The notes beneath the pieces are model-generated. The model did not search any database. It was not told the origin of the DNA and saw only the letters and a list, made by a program, of their open reading frames with translations. Position numbers and translations under genes: made by a program. This document shows positions 8,611 through 18,165 of a stretch of 64,000 nucleotides of DNA, one piece after another. Origin of the DNA: Brevundimonas sp. (GTDB lineage: Bacteria; Pseudomonadota; Alphaproteobacteria; Caulobacterales; Caulobacteraceae); the NCBI RefSeq assembly GCF_013912065.1, contig NZ_JACESA010000006.1, positions 124,001 to 188,000 on the forward strand, given 5' to 3'. Every line of letters begins with the position of its first letter. Position 1 is the stretch's first letter.

Positions 8611-10128
8611 CTAGCGCCGCTTCAGACCGCCCAGAACGCCGCGCAGCAGTTCGCGGGTGATGGTCGATCCGGCCGTCCGCAGCACCGACTTGGTCAGGGC
8701 CTCCATCGGCGTCTGGCGATTGGAGGTCCGGGCCCGCGGGGCGGGACGGGGGGCGGCGCGGACCTGTTCTTTGACCTGTTCCCTGGCTGCCTTTTCGTCC
8801 GATCTCGCCTGGGCTTCGGCGGCCTCGGCCTGATCCGACGCCGCATGACGAGCGGCCAGGATTTCCTCGGCGGATTCCCGGTTCAAGGCCTGGTCATAGA
8901 GGCCCCGCACGGGGCTGGCGGCCATGACGGCGGCGCGTTCGACCTCGGTCGCGGGACCCAGGCGCGAGGCTGGAGGACGGATCCTGGTGCGCGCCACGAC
9001 GGTGGGAGCGCCCTTCTCGTCCAGCACCGAGACCAGGGCTTCGCCGACGCCCAGGCCCTGGATCGCCTCGGCCGTGTCGAAGGCGGGGTTGGCGCGGAAG
9101 CTCTGAGAGGCGGCCTTAAGCCCCTTCTGCTCCGACGGCGTATAGGCGCGAAGGGCGTGCTGGATGCGATTGCCTAGCTGGGCCAGGACGCTATCAGGGA
9201 TGTCGGCCGGGTTCTGAGTGACGAAATAGACGCCCACCCCCTTGGACCGGATCAGCCGCACGACCTGCTCGACCTTCTCCAGCAGGGCGCGCGGGGCGTC
9301 GTTGAACAGCAGGTGCGCCTCGTCGAAGAAGAAGACCAGGCGGGGCTTTTCGGGATCGCCGACTTCCGGCAGCTGCTCGAACAGTTCCGACAGCAGCCAC
9401 AAGAGGAAGGCGCCGTACAGGCGCGGGCTGTTCATCAGCCGGGTCGAATCCAGCACATTGACCTGTCCCCGGCCGTCCAGCCCGACGCGGATCATGTCCT
9501 CCAGCTTCAGGGCGGGTTCGCCGAAGAAGGCGTCGCCGCCCTGCTGCTCCATCTGAAGCAGGGCGCGCTGAATGGCGGCGATCGAGGCGGGGGCGACATT
9601 GCCGACCTCCCGCCCGATCCGGTCGGCGTTCTCGCCGACATAGGCCAGGAGACTGCGCAGATCGCCCAGGTCCAACAGTAGCAGGCCCTCCTTGTCGGCG
9701 ACATGGAAGACCACCGTCAGAACCCCTTCCTGCACCTCGTTCAGGTTCAGCATCCGCGCCATCAGCACTGGACCGATCTCGGAAACCGTGGTGCGGATGG
9801 GATGGCCCTTCTGCCCGTAAAGATCCCAGAAGACCGTCGGCGCGGCGCGCGGCGTCAGGGTCAGACCCATGTCGGCGGCGCGGGAGAGCAGTTTCTCGTT
9901 CGGCGCGCCGATCTGGGAAATGCCCGACAGGTCGCCCTTCACGTCGGCGCAGAAGACCGGCACCCCCGCGTCCGAAAAGCCCTGGGCCATGATCTGCAAG
10001 GTGACCGTCTTACCCGTCCCGGTCGCTCCGGCGACCACGCCGTGTCGGTTCGCGCGATGGAACAGCAAGGTTTCCGGCAGGGCGGCGTCGGACTGGCCGA
10101 GGAACAAGCCGGGAAGGGCGTCGGACAT
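8611..10128 (-). CDS. HerA-like (DUF853) ATPase
   Basis: 505 residues from the ATG at 10128, preceded by GGAG about six bases upstream. The frame stays open far upstream only because of GC-rich coding on the other strand. A P-loop lies at about residues 34-41 (GATGTGKT), and a Walker B with the acidic motif [10 protein letters not shown] appears mid-protein. The DUF853 family is related to HerA/VirB4 motor ATPases, with unknown physiological role. The C-terminal about 100 residues are Ala/Arg/Glu-rich and look disordered or coiled. Confidence 0.88.
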   Translation of the reverse strand: MSDALPGLFLGQSDAALPETLLFHRANRHGVVAGATGTGKTVTLQIMAQGFSDAGVPVFCADVKGDLSGISQIGAPNEKLLSRAADMGLTLTPRAAPTVFWDLYGQKGHPIRTTVSEIGPVLMARMLNLNEVQEGVLTVVFHVADKEGLLLLDLGDLRSLLAYVGENADRIGREVGNVAPASIAAIQRALLQMEQQGGDAFFGEPALKLEDMIRVGLDGRGQVNVLDSTRLMNSPRLYGAFLLWLLSELFEQLPEVGDPEKPRLVFFFDEAHLLFNDAPRALLEKVEQVVRLIRSKGVGVYFVTQNPADIPDSVLAQLGNRIQHALRAYTPSEQKGLKAASQSFRANPAFDTAEAIQGLGVGEALVSVLDEKGAPTVVARTRIRPPASRLGPATEVERAAVMAASPVRGLYDQALNRESAEEILAARHAASDQAEAAEAQARSDEKAAREQVKEQVRAAPRPAPRARTSNRQTPMEALTKSVLRTAGSTITRELLRGVLGGLKRR

Positions 10129-10224
10129 GCGGTTCTCCGATTGCATCTGCGCGAGGTCTAGCGCGTTCAACCCCAAGCCGAAACCGCGATTGACGCGGCC
10201 GTCGGACGCCTCGACAAGGGCAGG

Positions 10225-11367
10225 ATGAAAAGCCCCGTCACCATGCAGCCGTCGGCCGTATCGCGGAACGCCGCCGCCCTGATCGCCACGGTGGCCGCAG
10301 GGGCGGCCATCTATTGGCTGCGGGACATACTGACCCCCCTGGCCATGGCCATCTTCCTGCTGATCATGATCGACGGGGCGAAGCGGTCTGTGGCGGCGCG
10401 GACGCCGCTGAACGATCGCTGGGCCGGTGTCACCGCCCTGATCCTGGTGGTCCTGGCCTTCTTCGCCTCCATAGCCATCATCGTGAACGGGGCGGCGGGC
10501 TTCTTCGGCGAGGCGTCCGGCGTGTCGCAAAACATCGGTCCGCGCATCGACCAGATCATCCGCGACGCCTACGGCCTGGTTCGCTTGAACGACCCGCCGA
10601 CTGCGCAGGATCTGATCAACGGTGTCGACATCCGGGGCTATCTGACCGGCATGGCTGTTCAGGCCCAGGGCATCGCCTCGGGCTCCTTCTTCGTCATGGT
10701 CTATCTGGGGTTCCTGCTGGCGTCGCAGATTGGTTTCCGACGCAAGATCGTCGCCATGTTCCCCCTCAAGAACCAGCGCGACGAAGCCGTCGCCGTCTTC
10801 CACCGGGTCCGCGGCGGGGTCGAGGGATATATCTGGGTCCAGACCGTCACCGGGGCCATGATCTGTCTCGCGGCCTGGATTCTGATGCGGGCCGTGGGGC
10901 TTCAGAACGCCGAGTTCTGGACCTTCGTGATCTTCATCGTCGGTTTCATACCGGTATTGGGGGGAGCGGTCGCCGGCCTCGCGCCGCCGTTGTTCGCCCT
11001 GGTGCAATTCCCCAGCTATTGGCCCGCCCTGATCCTGCTGGTGGGACTGCAGACCATCCTCTTCATCGTCGGCAACCTGGTCCAGCCCCGCATGCAGGGC
11101 GACAACCAGAACATAGATCCGGTCGTGGTCCTGTTGTCCCTGGCCTTCTGGGGCAAGCTGTGGGGTGTGGTCGGCATGTTCCTGTCCACCCCGCTGGCGG
11201 TCATGGCCATGGCGATTCTGGCGGAGTTTCAGGGGTCGCGCTGGATGGCGATCCTGCTGTCTGGCGACGGCGAACCCTATGCCGACGAGGCGAGGCCGAG
11301 ACGAGACTCGGTCGACCGCACTGGCGAAGCAAGGACAGACGAGGATGGGACCGGAGCCGGGGCCTGA
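10225..11367 (+). CDS. AI-2E family transporter (PerM/YhhT type)
   Basis: 380 residues, polytopic. Hydrophobic segments near the N-terminus (about 15-75) are followed by a soluble stretch and a cluster of C-terminal helices including [20 protein letters not shown]. The GFIPVLGG-like motif and the late [15 protein letters not shown] segment are characteristic of the AI-2E/PerM exporter family. Substrates in this family are often unknown. It is divergent from the HerA-like gene, with 96 bases between starts. The last 30 residues are charged and non-conserved. Confidence 0.9.
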   Translation: MKSPVTMQPSAVSRNAAALIATVAAGAAIYWLRDILTPLAMAIFLLIMIDGAKRSVAARTPLNDRWAGVTALILVVLAFFASIAIIVNGAAGFFGEASGVSQNIGPRIDQIIRDAYGLVRLNDPPTAQDLINGVDIRGYLTGMAVQAQGIASGSFFVMVYLGFLLASQIGFRRKIVAMFPLKNQRDEAVAVFHRVRGGVEGYIWVQTVTGAMICLAAWILMRAVGLQNAEFWTFVIFIVGFIPVLGGAVAGLAPPLFALVQFPSYWPALILLVGLQTILFIVGNLVQPRMQGDNQNIDPVVVLLSLAFWGKLWGVVGMFLSTPLAVMAMAILAEFQGSRWMAILLSGDGEPYADEARPRRDSVDRTGEARTDEDGTGAGA

Positions 11368-11395
11368 ACCCTGCGGCGCCGCGTCGCGTCGAAAG

Positions 11396-11560
11396 CTGCG
11401 CCTTTGTCCCTTGAACGGCGCAACGGGCCTCCCATCTGATCATCAACGCTGCGGGACATTTCCCCTCCGAACCGCAGCGAAGCGAGGCCGACGCACCCTC
11501 CCCTCCCCAAGCGTCGGTTCGCGCAGGCCGCCGAGTTCCCCCGCTCGGCGGCCTTCTCGT
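11396..11560 (+). ncRNA. Candidate structured RNA (possibly 6S-like) with terminator
   Basis: The 350-base gap between the AI-2E transporter and gdhZ shows nested pairing. An outer CTGCGC (11396-) can pair with GCGCAG (11521-11526). Inside, GGCCTC pairs with GAGGCC and encloses a strong GCTGCGG/CCGCAGC stem. A second local stem is CCGACGC/GCGTCGG, and an intrinsic terminator follows. A long irregular hairpin with a closing stem, of about 130-170 bases, resembles 6S RNA in general shape. I cannot confirm sequence identity to known 6S RNAs. No clear promoter was found, and it could instead be a long 3' UTR of the transporter. The GGAAGG signature of SRP RNA is absent. Confidence 0.45.
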
Positions 11561-11562
11561 TT
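11526..11562 (+). terminator. Rho-independent terminator
   Basis: Perfect 10-base stem GGCCGCCGAG/CTCGGCGGCC with an 8-base loop, followed by TTCTCGTTT. It would end the AI-2E transporter transcript or the candidate RNA ahead of gdhZ. Confidence 0.75.
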
Positions 11563-11587
11563 GTGGCGCCGCACAAGTATTCCACTC

Positions 11588-11600
11588 TGAACACTGTTCA
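11588..11600. promoter_or_regulatory. 13-base palindrome upstream of gdhZ
   Basis: TGAACACTGTTCA is a perfect palindrome around a central C, 118 bases before the gdhZ start. It may be an operator. It does not match the alphaproteobacterial LexA direct repeat GTTC-N7-GTTC, and no known factor is assigned. Confidence 0.3.
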
Positions 11601-11717
11601 TGAAAATCTCGGTCGTGAGGGGCTTCCCGCGCGACCGGACCTGGCCTAGTCAGCGATGTGGCGCGCAGTCGCGCGCCCGCCCCTGCGGCCACGGCCGCGT
11701 CGCCGAGACTGTAGTCC

Positions 11718-14700
11718 ATGACCGCCCTCGATCCGCGCCCCGCCACGGTTCAGCCGATCTCCCTGGCCGACCTGGAAGCTTCATTCGCGCGGATTATCGG
11801 CGCCGACCCCGGCCGATCCGAACAGTCCTTCCTGGCTCAGGCGCACGACGATTATGCGGCCGACGAAACGCCCGAACTGGACGGCGAGGACCTTGCCGCG
11901 CTCCTGGCGGCCTCCTGGCGCGCGGCGATGGATTATCCGGTCGGTTCGGCGCCCCTGATCACGGTCGGGCCGCTGGCCGGCGCCGACGGCCAGGCGCTGG
12001 ACTACGACCTGGTCCGCATCATCCAGACCGACGCGCCCTTCCTGGTCGACAGCGTCATGGGCGCCCTGGCCGAGGCCGGGGTCTCGGTGCGCGCCCTGTT
12101 CCATCCGGTGGTCGAGCTGGAGGACCGGCGCCTGTCGGTGATCATGCTGGTCATCGACGGCGCGCCGCAGGAACGTCGCGACGCCCTGGGCGAGGGCCTG
12201 GCCGAGTGTCTGGCCGACGTCCACGCCGCCGTCGCCGGTCACGAGGCGATGACCAGTCTTATGCGTCAGGCCGTGCAGCGGCTGGAAACGACTCCGCCGG
12301 GCGTCGATCCGGCGATCCTGGCCGAGAACATCGCCTTCCTGAAATGGCTGAAAAGCGACCATTTCGTTTTCCTGGGCGCGCGCGACTACGATTACCCGCG
12401 CGGCGCCGACGGCGATTACCAGGCCGAGGCCCCGCTGAGCCAGTCGAGCGCCGGCCTGGGCATTCTGGCCGATCCCGAGCGCACCGTGTTGCGTCGCGCG
12501 TCGGAACCCGCCGTCCTGACTCGCCAGATGCGCCGCCAGCTGGACCTGAGCGAGCCGGTTACGGTGGCCAAGGCCAACGCCCGGTCACGCGTCCACCGCC
12601 GCGCCTACATGGATTACGTGGGGGTCAAGCGGTACGGCCCGGACGGCAAGGCGACGGGCGAGACCCGGTTCGTCGGCCTGTTCACCTCTGAAGCCTACGA
12701 TCAACTGGCGACCGAGACGCCGCTGATCCGCCGCAAGGTGGCCAATGTGATGGCCCGCGCGGACAAGGCGCCCGGCAGCCACAACGAAAAGCGGCTGCGC
12801 AACATCCTGGAGAATTATCCGCGCGACGAGCTGTTCCAGATCAGCGAGGACGAGCTTCTGTCGATCTCCCTGGGCATACTTCACCTCTATGACCGGCCGC
12901 GCATCCGCCTGTTCTCGCGCCAGGACCCGTTCGACCGCTTCGTCTCGGTCCTGTGCTTCATTCCGCGCGAGAAGTTCGACGCGACGGTGCGCGAACGGAT
13001 CGGACAGATCGTGGCTCGCGCCTGGGGCGGCCGGATCTCGGCCTGGTATCCGCAACTGTCCGACGCGCCCCTGGTGCGGGTCCACTTCATCATCGGCGTC
13101 ACGCCCGGCGAGCATCCGACGCCCGACGCGGCTCAGCTGGAGCATGACGTGGCCGAGGCCGGGCGCGGCTGGGTCGAACGGTTCGAGGGGGCGCTGCGCC
13201 GCGCCGATGTCGAGGACGTCGAGGTCGGTCCGCTGAGCGCCCGCTGGGCCCGCGCCTTCGGCGCCGCCTATCGCGACCGGTACGCCGCCGACGAGGCCGC
13301 GATCGATCTGAATGAAATGAACCGGCTGAACGCCACCGGTCAGGTTGGCGTCGGCGAATCGGTCGTGGTGCGCGCCTTCCGCAACCCCGACGACAGCCGT
13401 CTGCAGTTCCGCTTCAAGCTCTATCGCCGCGGGCCTTCGGTGCCCCTGTCCGACGTCCTGCCGATCATGGCCGACATGGGCCTGAAGACCCTAGAGGAAT
13501 ACGGCTATCCGATCCGGCCGATGGGCGAGGAGGAGATCCACGTCCATGAATTCCTGATGGAGGATCCACGCGGCGAGGACCTGGTCTTCGCCGACGTCAA
13601 GGGACCGTTCGAGCGCGCCTTCGCCGCCGTGTGGAACGGGCGGACCGAAAGCGACGGCTTCAACCGCCTGGTCGTCGAACTGGGCATGGAATGGCGCGAG
13701 GCCGCCCTGATCCGCACTTTGGCCCGTTACCGCCAGCAGACCGGTCTCGATCCGTCCCAGGCGGTGCAGGAAGAAGCCCTGCGCGAATATCCCGACGTGT
13801 CGCGGGCCCTGCTTTCGCTGTTCATGGCCAAGTTCGAAGAGGCCGGCGGCCCTGTCGAAACGCGTGCGGCGGCGGTCGCCGAGCTGAGCGCCAAGATCAA
13901 CACCCTGCTTCAGGACGTGAAGAGCCTGGATCACGACCGGGCGCTGCGTCGGATCGCCGCCCTGATCGGCGCGATCAAACGGACCAACTATTTCCAGCTG
14001 GACGTCGACGGCCTGCCCAAGCCGCACATCTCGATCAAGATCGCTTCCAGCGAACTGGAAGATCTGCCCCTGCCCAAGCCCTATCGCGAGATCTTCGTCT
14101 GGGCGCCGCACGTCGAGGGCGTCCACCTGCGCTTCGGCCCGGTGGCGCGGGGCGGCCTGCGCTGGTCGGACCGTCGCGACGACTTCCGCACCGAGGTGCT
14201 GGGCCTGGTCAAGGCGCAGCAGGTCAAGAACGCCGTCATCGTGCCGGTCGGCTCCAAGGGCGGCTTCTATCCGAAACAATTGCCCCGCACGACCGACCGC
14301 GAGGCCATCCAGGGCGAGGCGATCCGCGCCTATCGCACCTTCCTGTCGGGCTTGCTGGACATCACCGACAATATCGCGGCCGACGGATCGGTGACGCGCC
14401 CGGCCCATGTCGTGGCCTGGGAACAGGACGACCCCTATCTGGTCGTCGCCGCCGACAAGGGCACCGCCACCTTCTCGGACATCGCCAACGGGGTCTCGGC
14501 CGCCTACGGCTTCTGGCTGGGCGACGCCTTCGCTTCGGGCGGGTCGATCGGCTACGACCACAAGGCCATGGGGATCACGGCGCGCGGCGCCTGGGAGGCG
14601 GTCAAGCGCCACTTCCGCGAGATGGGCAAGGACATCCAGACCGAGCCTTTCACCATGGTGGGGGTCGGCGACATGTCCGGCGACGTCTTCGGCAACGGCG

Positions 14701-16574
14701 CCCTGTTGTCCGAGGCGACCAAGCTGATCGCCGCCTTCGACCACCGCGACATCTTCATCGATCCCGATCCCTTCCCGGCCATCAGCTGGAAGGAGCGCAA
14801 ACGCCTGTTCGACCTGCCGCGCTCGTCCTGGCAGGACTATGACAAGGGCCTGATCTCCAAGGGCGGCGGCGTCTTTTCGCGCTCGGCCAAGTCGATCCAG
14901 CTGACGCCCCAGATCAAGGCGGCCCTGGACATCGCCGAGGACGAACTGGACCCGGCCAGCCTGATCCGCGCCATTCTGAAGGCGCCGGCGGAGCTGCTGT
15001 ATCTGGGCGGGATCGGCACCTATGTGAAATCGGCCGCCGAGACCGACGCCCAGGTCGGCGACAAGGGCACCGACGCCCTGCGGATCAACGCCGACGAACT
15101 GCGGGTCAAGGTGGTGGGCGAGGGCGCCAATCTGGGCTTCACCCAGGCCGGACGGATCGTATTCGGCCAGAACGGCGGCCGGATCAACACCGACGCCATC
15201 GACAATTCGGCCGGGGTCGACACCTCGGACCATGAGGTCAACATCAAGATCCTGGTTGGTTCGGCAGTGACCAACGGCGTCCTGCCGGCCAAGGAACGCC
15301 CTGCGTTGCTGGCGTCGATGACCGACGAGGTCGGGCTGAAGGTGCTGGCCCACAACTATGACCAGACCCTGGCCCTGACGCTGCAACAGGCCGAGGGGCC
15401 GGGCGCGCTGGACGCCCAGCAGAGGTTCATGCAGACCCTGTCGGCGCGCGGCAAGCTGGACCGCAAGGTCGAGGGCCTGCCGAACGACGCCCGCGTCAAG
15501 GAGATGATGGCCGCCGGCATACCGCTGGCCCGGCCCGAACTGGCGGTCCTGACCGCCTACGCCAAGCTGGAGCTGTCGGAGGAGATCGTCGCGTCCCAGG
15601 CGCCGGAGGATCCCTTCTTCGAAGAAATCCTGGTCCGTTACTTCCCCCAGGCCCTGGCCAAGTTCGAACCTCAGATGAAGAGCCACCGGCTGCGGCGCGA
15701 GATCATCGCCACCGTCATGGCCAACGAGGTGGTCAACATGTGCGGCCCGACCTTCCCGGACCGGCTGCGCGGCTCGGCCGAGTGCGACACCACCGCCCTG
15801 ATCATCGCCTTCGAGGCCGCGCGGCGCGTGTTCCGGCTGGACGAGGCCTGGGACGCCGTCTCGGCTCTGGACCTGAAGATCTCGGCCGAGGCCCAGACCG
15901 CCCTGTACCGCGAAATCGCCGTCGTCCTGCGTCGCCAGACCTTCTGGCTGGCCCGACGCGCCAAGGCCGGCGTCTCGGTCCAGGCGCTGATCGACCGCTA
16001 CCGTCCGGTCGCCGACGCCCTGCAGGACGAGGGCGCGCCGGTATTGTCGCGGTTTGAGCAGGCCTGTCTCGACGCCCGGGTCAAGAAGTTCGCCGACCAC
16101 GGCGCGCCGACGGACCTGACCCGCCGCATCGCCATCATGCGCCCGCTGGTCGCCGCGTCCGACGTCGGCGACCTGGCGCGGGAGACCGGCTGGCCGGTCG
16201 CGGCGATGGCGCGTCTTTATCACCAGGTCGGAGCCGCTTTCGATTTCGACCGGCTGCGCGCCGCCGCCGGCTCGATTCCATCAATGGACCATTTCGACCG
16301 GCTGGCGGTGCGCCGGCTGATCGAGGACCTGATGAACGAGCAGGCCACCCTGACACGCGCCGTGGCCCGCGCCTCGGACGCCTCGGTCGGGATCAGCGAG
16401 GACGCGTCGGAAACCGCCGTCGATCGGTGGATCGGGTCCAAACAAGCTGTGGTCGAGGGCGTCCGCGCCTCCGTGGACGAGATCGAACAGTCCGGCACGG
16501 GCTGGACCTTCGCCAAACTGACCATCGCCAATGCGACGATCCGCGATCTGGCCAGCGCCGCGGTCGCTTCTTGA
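11718..16574 (+). CDS. gdhZ: NAD-specific glutamate dehydrogenase, large type
   Basis: 1618 residues, the size of the large (180 kDa class) bacterial NAD-GDH that deaminates glutamate to 2-oxoglutarate. The long N-terminal regulatory part holds ACT-like segments (for example DAPFLVDSVMGALAEAGVSV). The catalytic core follows at about residues 790-1200, with RGGLRWSDRRDDFRTEV, PVGSKGGFYPKQLP, GVGDMSGDVFGNGALLS and the nucleotide-binding VVGEGANLGFTQAGR. In Caulobacter the orthologue GdhZ also slows FtsZ assembly in response to glutamate; that role here is inferred from orthology. The gene is monocistronic, with a 350-base upstream region. Confidence 0.93.
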   Translation: MTALDPRPATVQPISLADLEASFARIIGADPGRSEQSFLAQAHDDYAADETPELDGEDLAALLAASWRAAMDYPVGSAPLITVGPLAGADGQALDYDLVRIIQTDAPFLVDSVMGALAEAGVSVRALFHPVVELEDRRLSVIMLVIDGAPQERRDALGEGLAECLADVHAAVAGHEAMTSLMRQAVQRLETTPPGVDPAILAENIAFLKWLKSDHFVFLGARDYDYPRGADGDYQAEAPLSQSSAGLGILADPERTVLRRASEPAVLTRQMRRQLDLSEPVTVAKANARSRVHRRAYMDYVGVKRYGPDGKATGETRFVGLFTSEAYDQLATETPLIRRKVANVMARADKAPGSHNEKRLRNILENYPRDELFQISEDELLSISLGILHLYDRPRIRLFSRQDPFDRFVSVLCFIPREKFDATVRERIGQIVARAWGGRISAWYPQLSDAPLVRVHFIIGVTPGEHPTPDAAQLEHDVAEAGRGWVERFEGALRRADVEDVEVGPLSARWARAFGAAYRDRYAADEAAIDLNEMNRLNATGQVGVGESVVVRAFRNPDDSRLQFRFKLYRRGPSVPLSDVLPIMADMGLKTLEEYGYPIRPMGEEEIHVHEFLMEDPRGEDLVFADVKGPFERAFAAVWNGRTESDGFNRLVVELGMEWREAALIRTLARYRQQTGLDPSQAVQEEALREYPDVSRALLSLFMAKFEEAGGPVETRAAAVAELSAKINTLLQDVKSLDHDRALRRIAALIGAIKRTNYFQLDVDGLPKPHISIKIASSELEDLPLPKPYREIFVWAPHVEGVHLRFGPVARGGLRWSDRRDDFRTEVLGLVKAQQVKNAVIVPVGSKGGFYPKQLPRTTDREAIQGEAIRAYRTFLSGLLDITDNIAADGSVTRPAHVVAWEQDDPYLVVAADKGTATFSDIANGVSAAYGFWLGDAFASGGSIGYDHKAMGITARGAWEAVKRHFREMGKDIQTEPFTMVGVGDMSGDVFGNGALLSEATKLIAAFDHRDIFIDPDPFPAISWKERKRLFDLPRSSWQDYDKGLISKGGGVFSRSAKSIQLTPQIKAALDIAEDELDPASLIRAILKAPAELLYLGGIGTYVKSAAETDAQVGDKGTDALRINADELRVKVVGEGANLGFTQAGRIVFGQNGGRINTDAIDNSAGVDTSDHEVNIKILVGSAVTNGVLPAKERPALLASMTDEVGLKVLAHNYDQTLALTLQQAEGPGALDAQQRFMQTLSARGKLDRKVEGLPNDARVKEMMAAGIPLARPELAVLTAYAKLELSEEIVASQAPEDPFFEEILVRYFPQALAKFEPQMKSHRLRREIIATVMANEVVNMCGPTFPDRLRGSAECDTTALIIAFEAARRVFRLDEAWDAVSALDLKISAEAQTALYREIAVVLRRQTFWLARRAKAGVSVQALIDRYRPVADALQDEGAPVLSRFEQACLDARVKKFADHGAPTDLTRRIAIMRPLVAASDVGDLARETGWPVAAMARLYHQVGAAFDFDRLRAAAGSIPSMDHFDRLAVRRLIEDLMNEQATLTRAVARASDASVGISEDASETAVDRWIGSKQAVVEGVRASVDEIEQSGTGWTFAKLTIANATIRDLASAAVAS

Positions 16575-16682
16575 GGGCGGTCTCCTTTCTCGGTCGGACC
16601 GAGCGCCTGTTCGGGCGCGGCTTGACGAGAGCCGCGTCTCGCGGCCTCTTCGGTCGATAAGAAACGAGCCGGGGAGGCCGTC

Positions 16683-17150
16683 ATGCCGAGAAAATTCCTC
16701 GTCGTCGTCGACGACAGCCCGGAGTTCGAGGCAGCGCTGCGTTTCGCCTGCCGCCGCGCCAAATCGACCGGCGGACGGGTGGTGATGCTGCGCGTCCTGC
16801 CCTCGAACAGCGACGCCCACTGGTCCGGCGCCCGCGAAGAGATCGAACGCCAACAGCGTGAGGAGGCCGAGACCCTGTTGAACCGTCTGGGCGAGGAGGC
16901 GCTGGAGCGGTCCGGCGCCCCGCCTGTCTTCCTGATCGAGAAGGGCGAGGCTCAGGGGGCGATCAAGACGGTGGTCGGCGACGATCCCGACATCAAGATC
17001 CTGGTCCTCGCCGCCGGGACGGGTTCTCGAGGCCCGGGACCGCTGGTGTCGGCCATCATCAAACAGGGCGCCCAGCTGGGCGGCCGCAAACTGCCGGTCA
17101 CCATCGTTCCAGGCGAACTGACCGAGGCCGAGATCGAGGATCTGGCCTAG
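16683..17150 (+). CDS. Universal stress protein (UspA family)
   Basis: 155 residues with a Usp alpha/beta fold. The N-terminal strand is KFLVVVDDSPEFEAALRFA, and the C-terminal nucleotide-loop region reads LVLAAGTGSRGPGPLVSAI. The loop differs from the classical GxxGxxGxxxGS ATP-binding pattern, so ATP binding is uncertain. It starts 108 bases after gdhZ with GGGGAGG upstream of the ATG. Its stop lies one base from the convergent ohrR stop. Confidence 0.85.
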   Translation: MPRKFLVVVDDSPEFEAALRFACRRAKSTGGRVVMLRVLPSNSDAHWSGAREEIERQQREEAETLLNRLGEEALERSGAPPVFLIEKGEAQGAIKTVVGDDPDIKILVLAAGTGSRGPGPLVSAIIKQGAQLGGRKLPVTIVPGELTEAEIEDLA

Positions 17151-17151
17151 A

Positions 17152-17625
17152 TCAGACCGACGCCGTCCGCAGCTGCTCCCGTAGGGTCGCCAGGTCGTCG
17201 CGCAGTCGCATCATCGCTTCCGGGGGCAGCTCCGTGGCGGATTGGACCGCTTCAGGCAGGCACACGGCCTCGGCGGCGAGCGCCCGACCGGCTTCGGTCA
17301 GACTGATCCGCACTACGCGTTCGTCCGTCTTGTCGCGCGTCCGCGTGACCAGGCCGGCCGCCTCCAGCCGCTTGATCAAGGGGGTTACGGTGTTGGATTC
17401 CAGAAACAACCGCTCGCCCAGCCGGCCCACGGTCTGGTCGCCCTCGCGCCATAGCACCGTCATGGCCAGCAGCTGCGGATAGGTTAGACCCATCCGGTCC
17501 AGCATCGGCTTGTAGAACCGGTTGAAGGCCAGACTGGCCGAATAGGCGGCGAAACACAGCATGTCGTCGAGCCCCAACAGCGTGGGCGCGGCGGCGGGTT
17601 CGCAGGAAGGGGCCGCATCTTTCAT
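17152..17625 (-). CDS. ohrR: MarR-family organic peroxide sensor, OhrR-like
   Basis: 157 residues. The winged helix covers about 50-120 (LFLESNTVTPLIKRLEAAGLVTRTRDKTDERVV). The N-terminal helix carries Cys24 in DDMLCFAAYSA, the position of the peroxide-reactive cysteine of OhrR. When oxidised, such proteins leave DNA and release ohr. It is divergent from ohr, with a perfect palindrome between them, which strengthens the OhrR call over a generic MarR protein. A second upstream ATG (17646) would add seven residues. Confidence 0.9.
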   Translation of the reverse strand: MKDAAPSCEPAAAPTLLGLDDMLCFAAYSASLAFNRFYKPMLDRMGLTYPQLLAMTVLWREGDQTVGRLGERLFLESNTVTPLIKRLEAAGLVTRTRDKTDERVVRISLTEAGRALAAEAVCLPEAVQSATELPPEAMMRLRDDLATLREQLRTASV

Positions 17626-17703
17626 GGACCAATAATAATCGCGCACGATCCAATCGCAAGCTTGACGATCTCGACATCCGCGCCTAGGTAATCACACGCG
17701 ATT

Positions 17704-17719
17704 ATATCGTGTACGATAT
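17704..17719. promoter_or_regulatory. Probable OhrR operator
   Basis: ATATCGT-GT-ACGATAT is a perfect 16-base palindrome in the ohrR/ohr divergent gap, 20 bases before the ohr start. Position and symmetry fit a MarR-family operator that represses ohr and probably ohrR itself. An AGGAG ribosome site follows for ohr. Confidence 0.65.
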
Positions 17720-17739
17720 TTATTTCCTCAGGAGCCCCC

Positions 17740-18165
17740 ATGTCCCTCAACGTCCTTTACCGCACCACCGCCGTCGCCACGGGCGGCCGAGACGGCCGCG
17801 TCGCCACCACCGACGGCGGGCTGGATCTCGCCCTGGGCATGCCCAAGGAACTGGGCGGCGCCGGCGTCGGCAATAATCCCGAACAGCTGTTCGCCTCCGG
17901 CTATGCCGCCTGTTTCCTGAGCGCGATGAAATTCGTCGGCACGCAAGAGGGTTTCGCCAAGGTCCCCGCCGAGGCGACGGTCAAGGCCACTGTCGGCATC
18001 GGTCCGCGCAGCGACAAGGGTTTCGGCCTGGATGTGGCGCTGGAGATCAGCCTGCCAGGCGTCGATCGCGCCGAGGCGGAAGCTCTGGTGGCCGAGGCAG
18101 ACACGGTCTGCCCCTATTCCCACGCCACGCGCGGCAATATCAGTGTGACGCTGACGGTCGCCTAG
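17740..18165 (+). CDS. ohr: Organic hydroperoxide resistance protein Ohr
   Basis: 141 residues, the typical Ohr length. It is a thiol peroxidase that reduces organic and lipid hydroperoxides, using lipoylated partners in characterised cases. The two redox cysteines are present: Cys58 in ASGYAACFLSAMKF and Cys124 in DTVCPYSHATRGN. A strong AGGAG lies ahead of the ATG. It is regulated by the adjacent OhrR. The 3' end overlaps the convergent mltA stop by 4 bases. Confidence 0.95.
   Translation: MSLNVLYRTTAVATGGRDGRVATTDGGLDLALGMPKELGGAGVGNNPEQLFASGYAACFLSAMKFVGTQEGFAKVPAEATVKATVGIGPRSDKGFGLDVALEISLPGVDRAEAEALVAEADTVCPYSHATRGNISVTLTVA

Noticed and set aside
11396-11560. SRP (4.5S) RNA before gdhZ
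   Set aside because: The conserved GGAAGG/AGCAG apical loop of SRP RNA is not present.
11588-11600. LexA/SOS box upstream of gdhZ
   Set aside because: The palindrome GAAC-N3-GTTC does not have the alphaproteobacterial GTTC-N7-GTTC layout or the spacing of other SOS boxes.
13491-16223. A 910-codon open frame on the minus strand inside gdhZ
   Set aside because: It lies wholly within the glutamate dehydrogenase catalytic region and has no recognisable domain; it is an antisense shadow.
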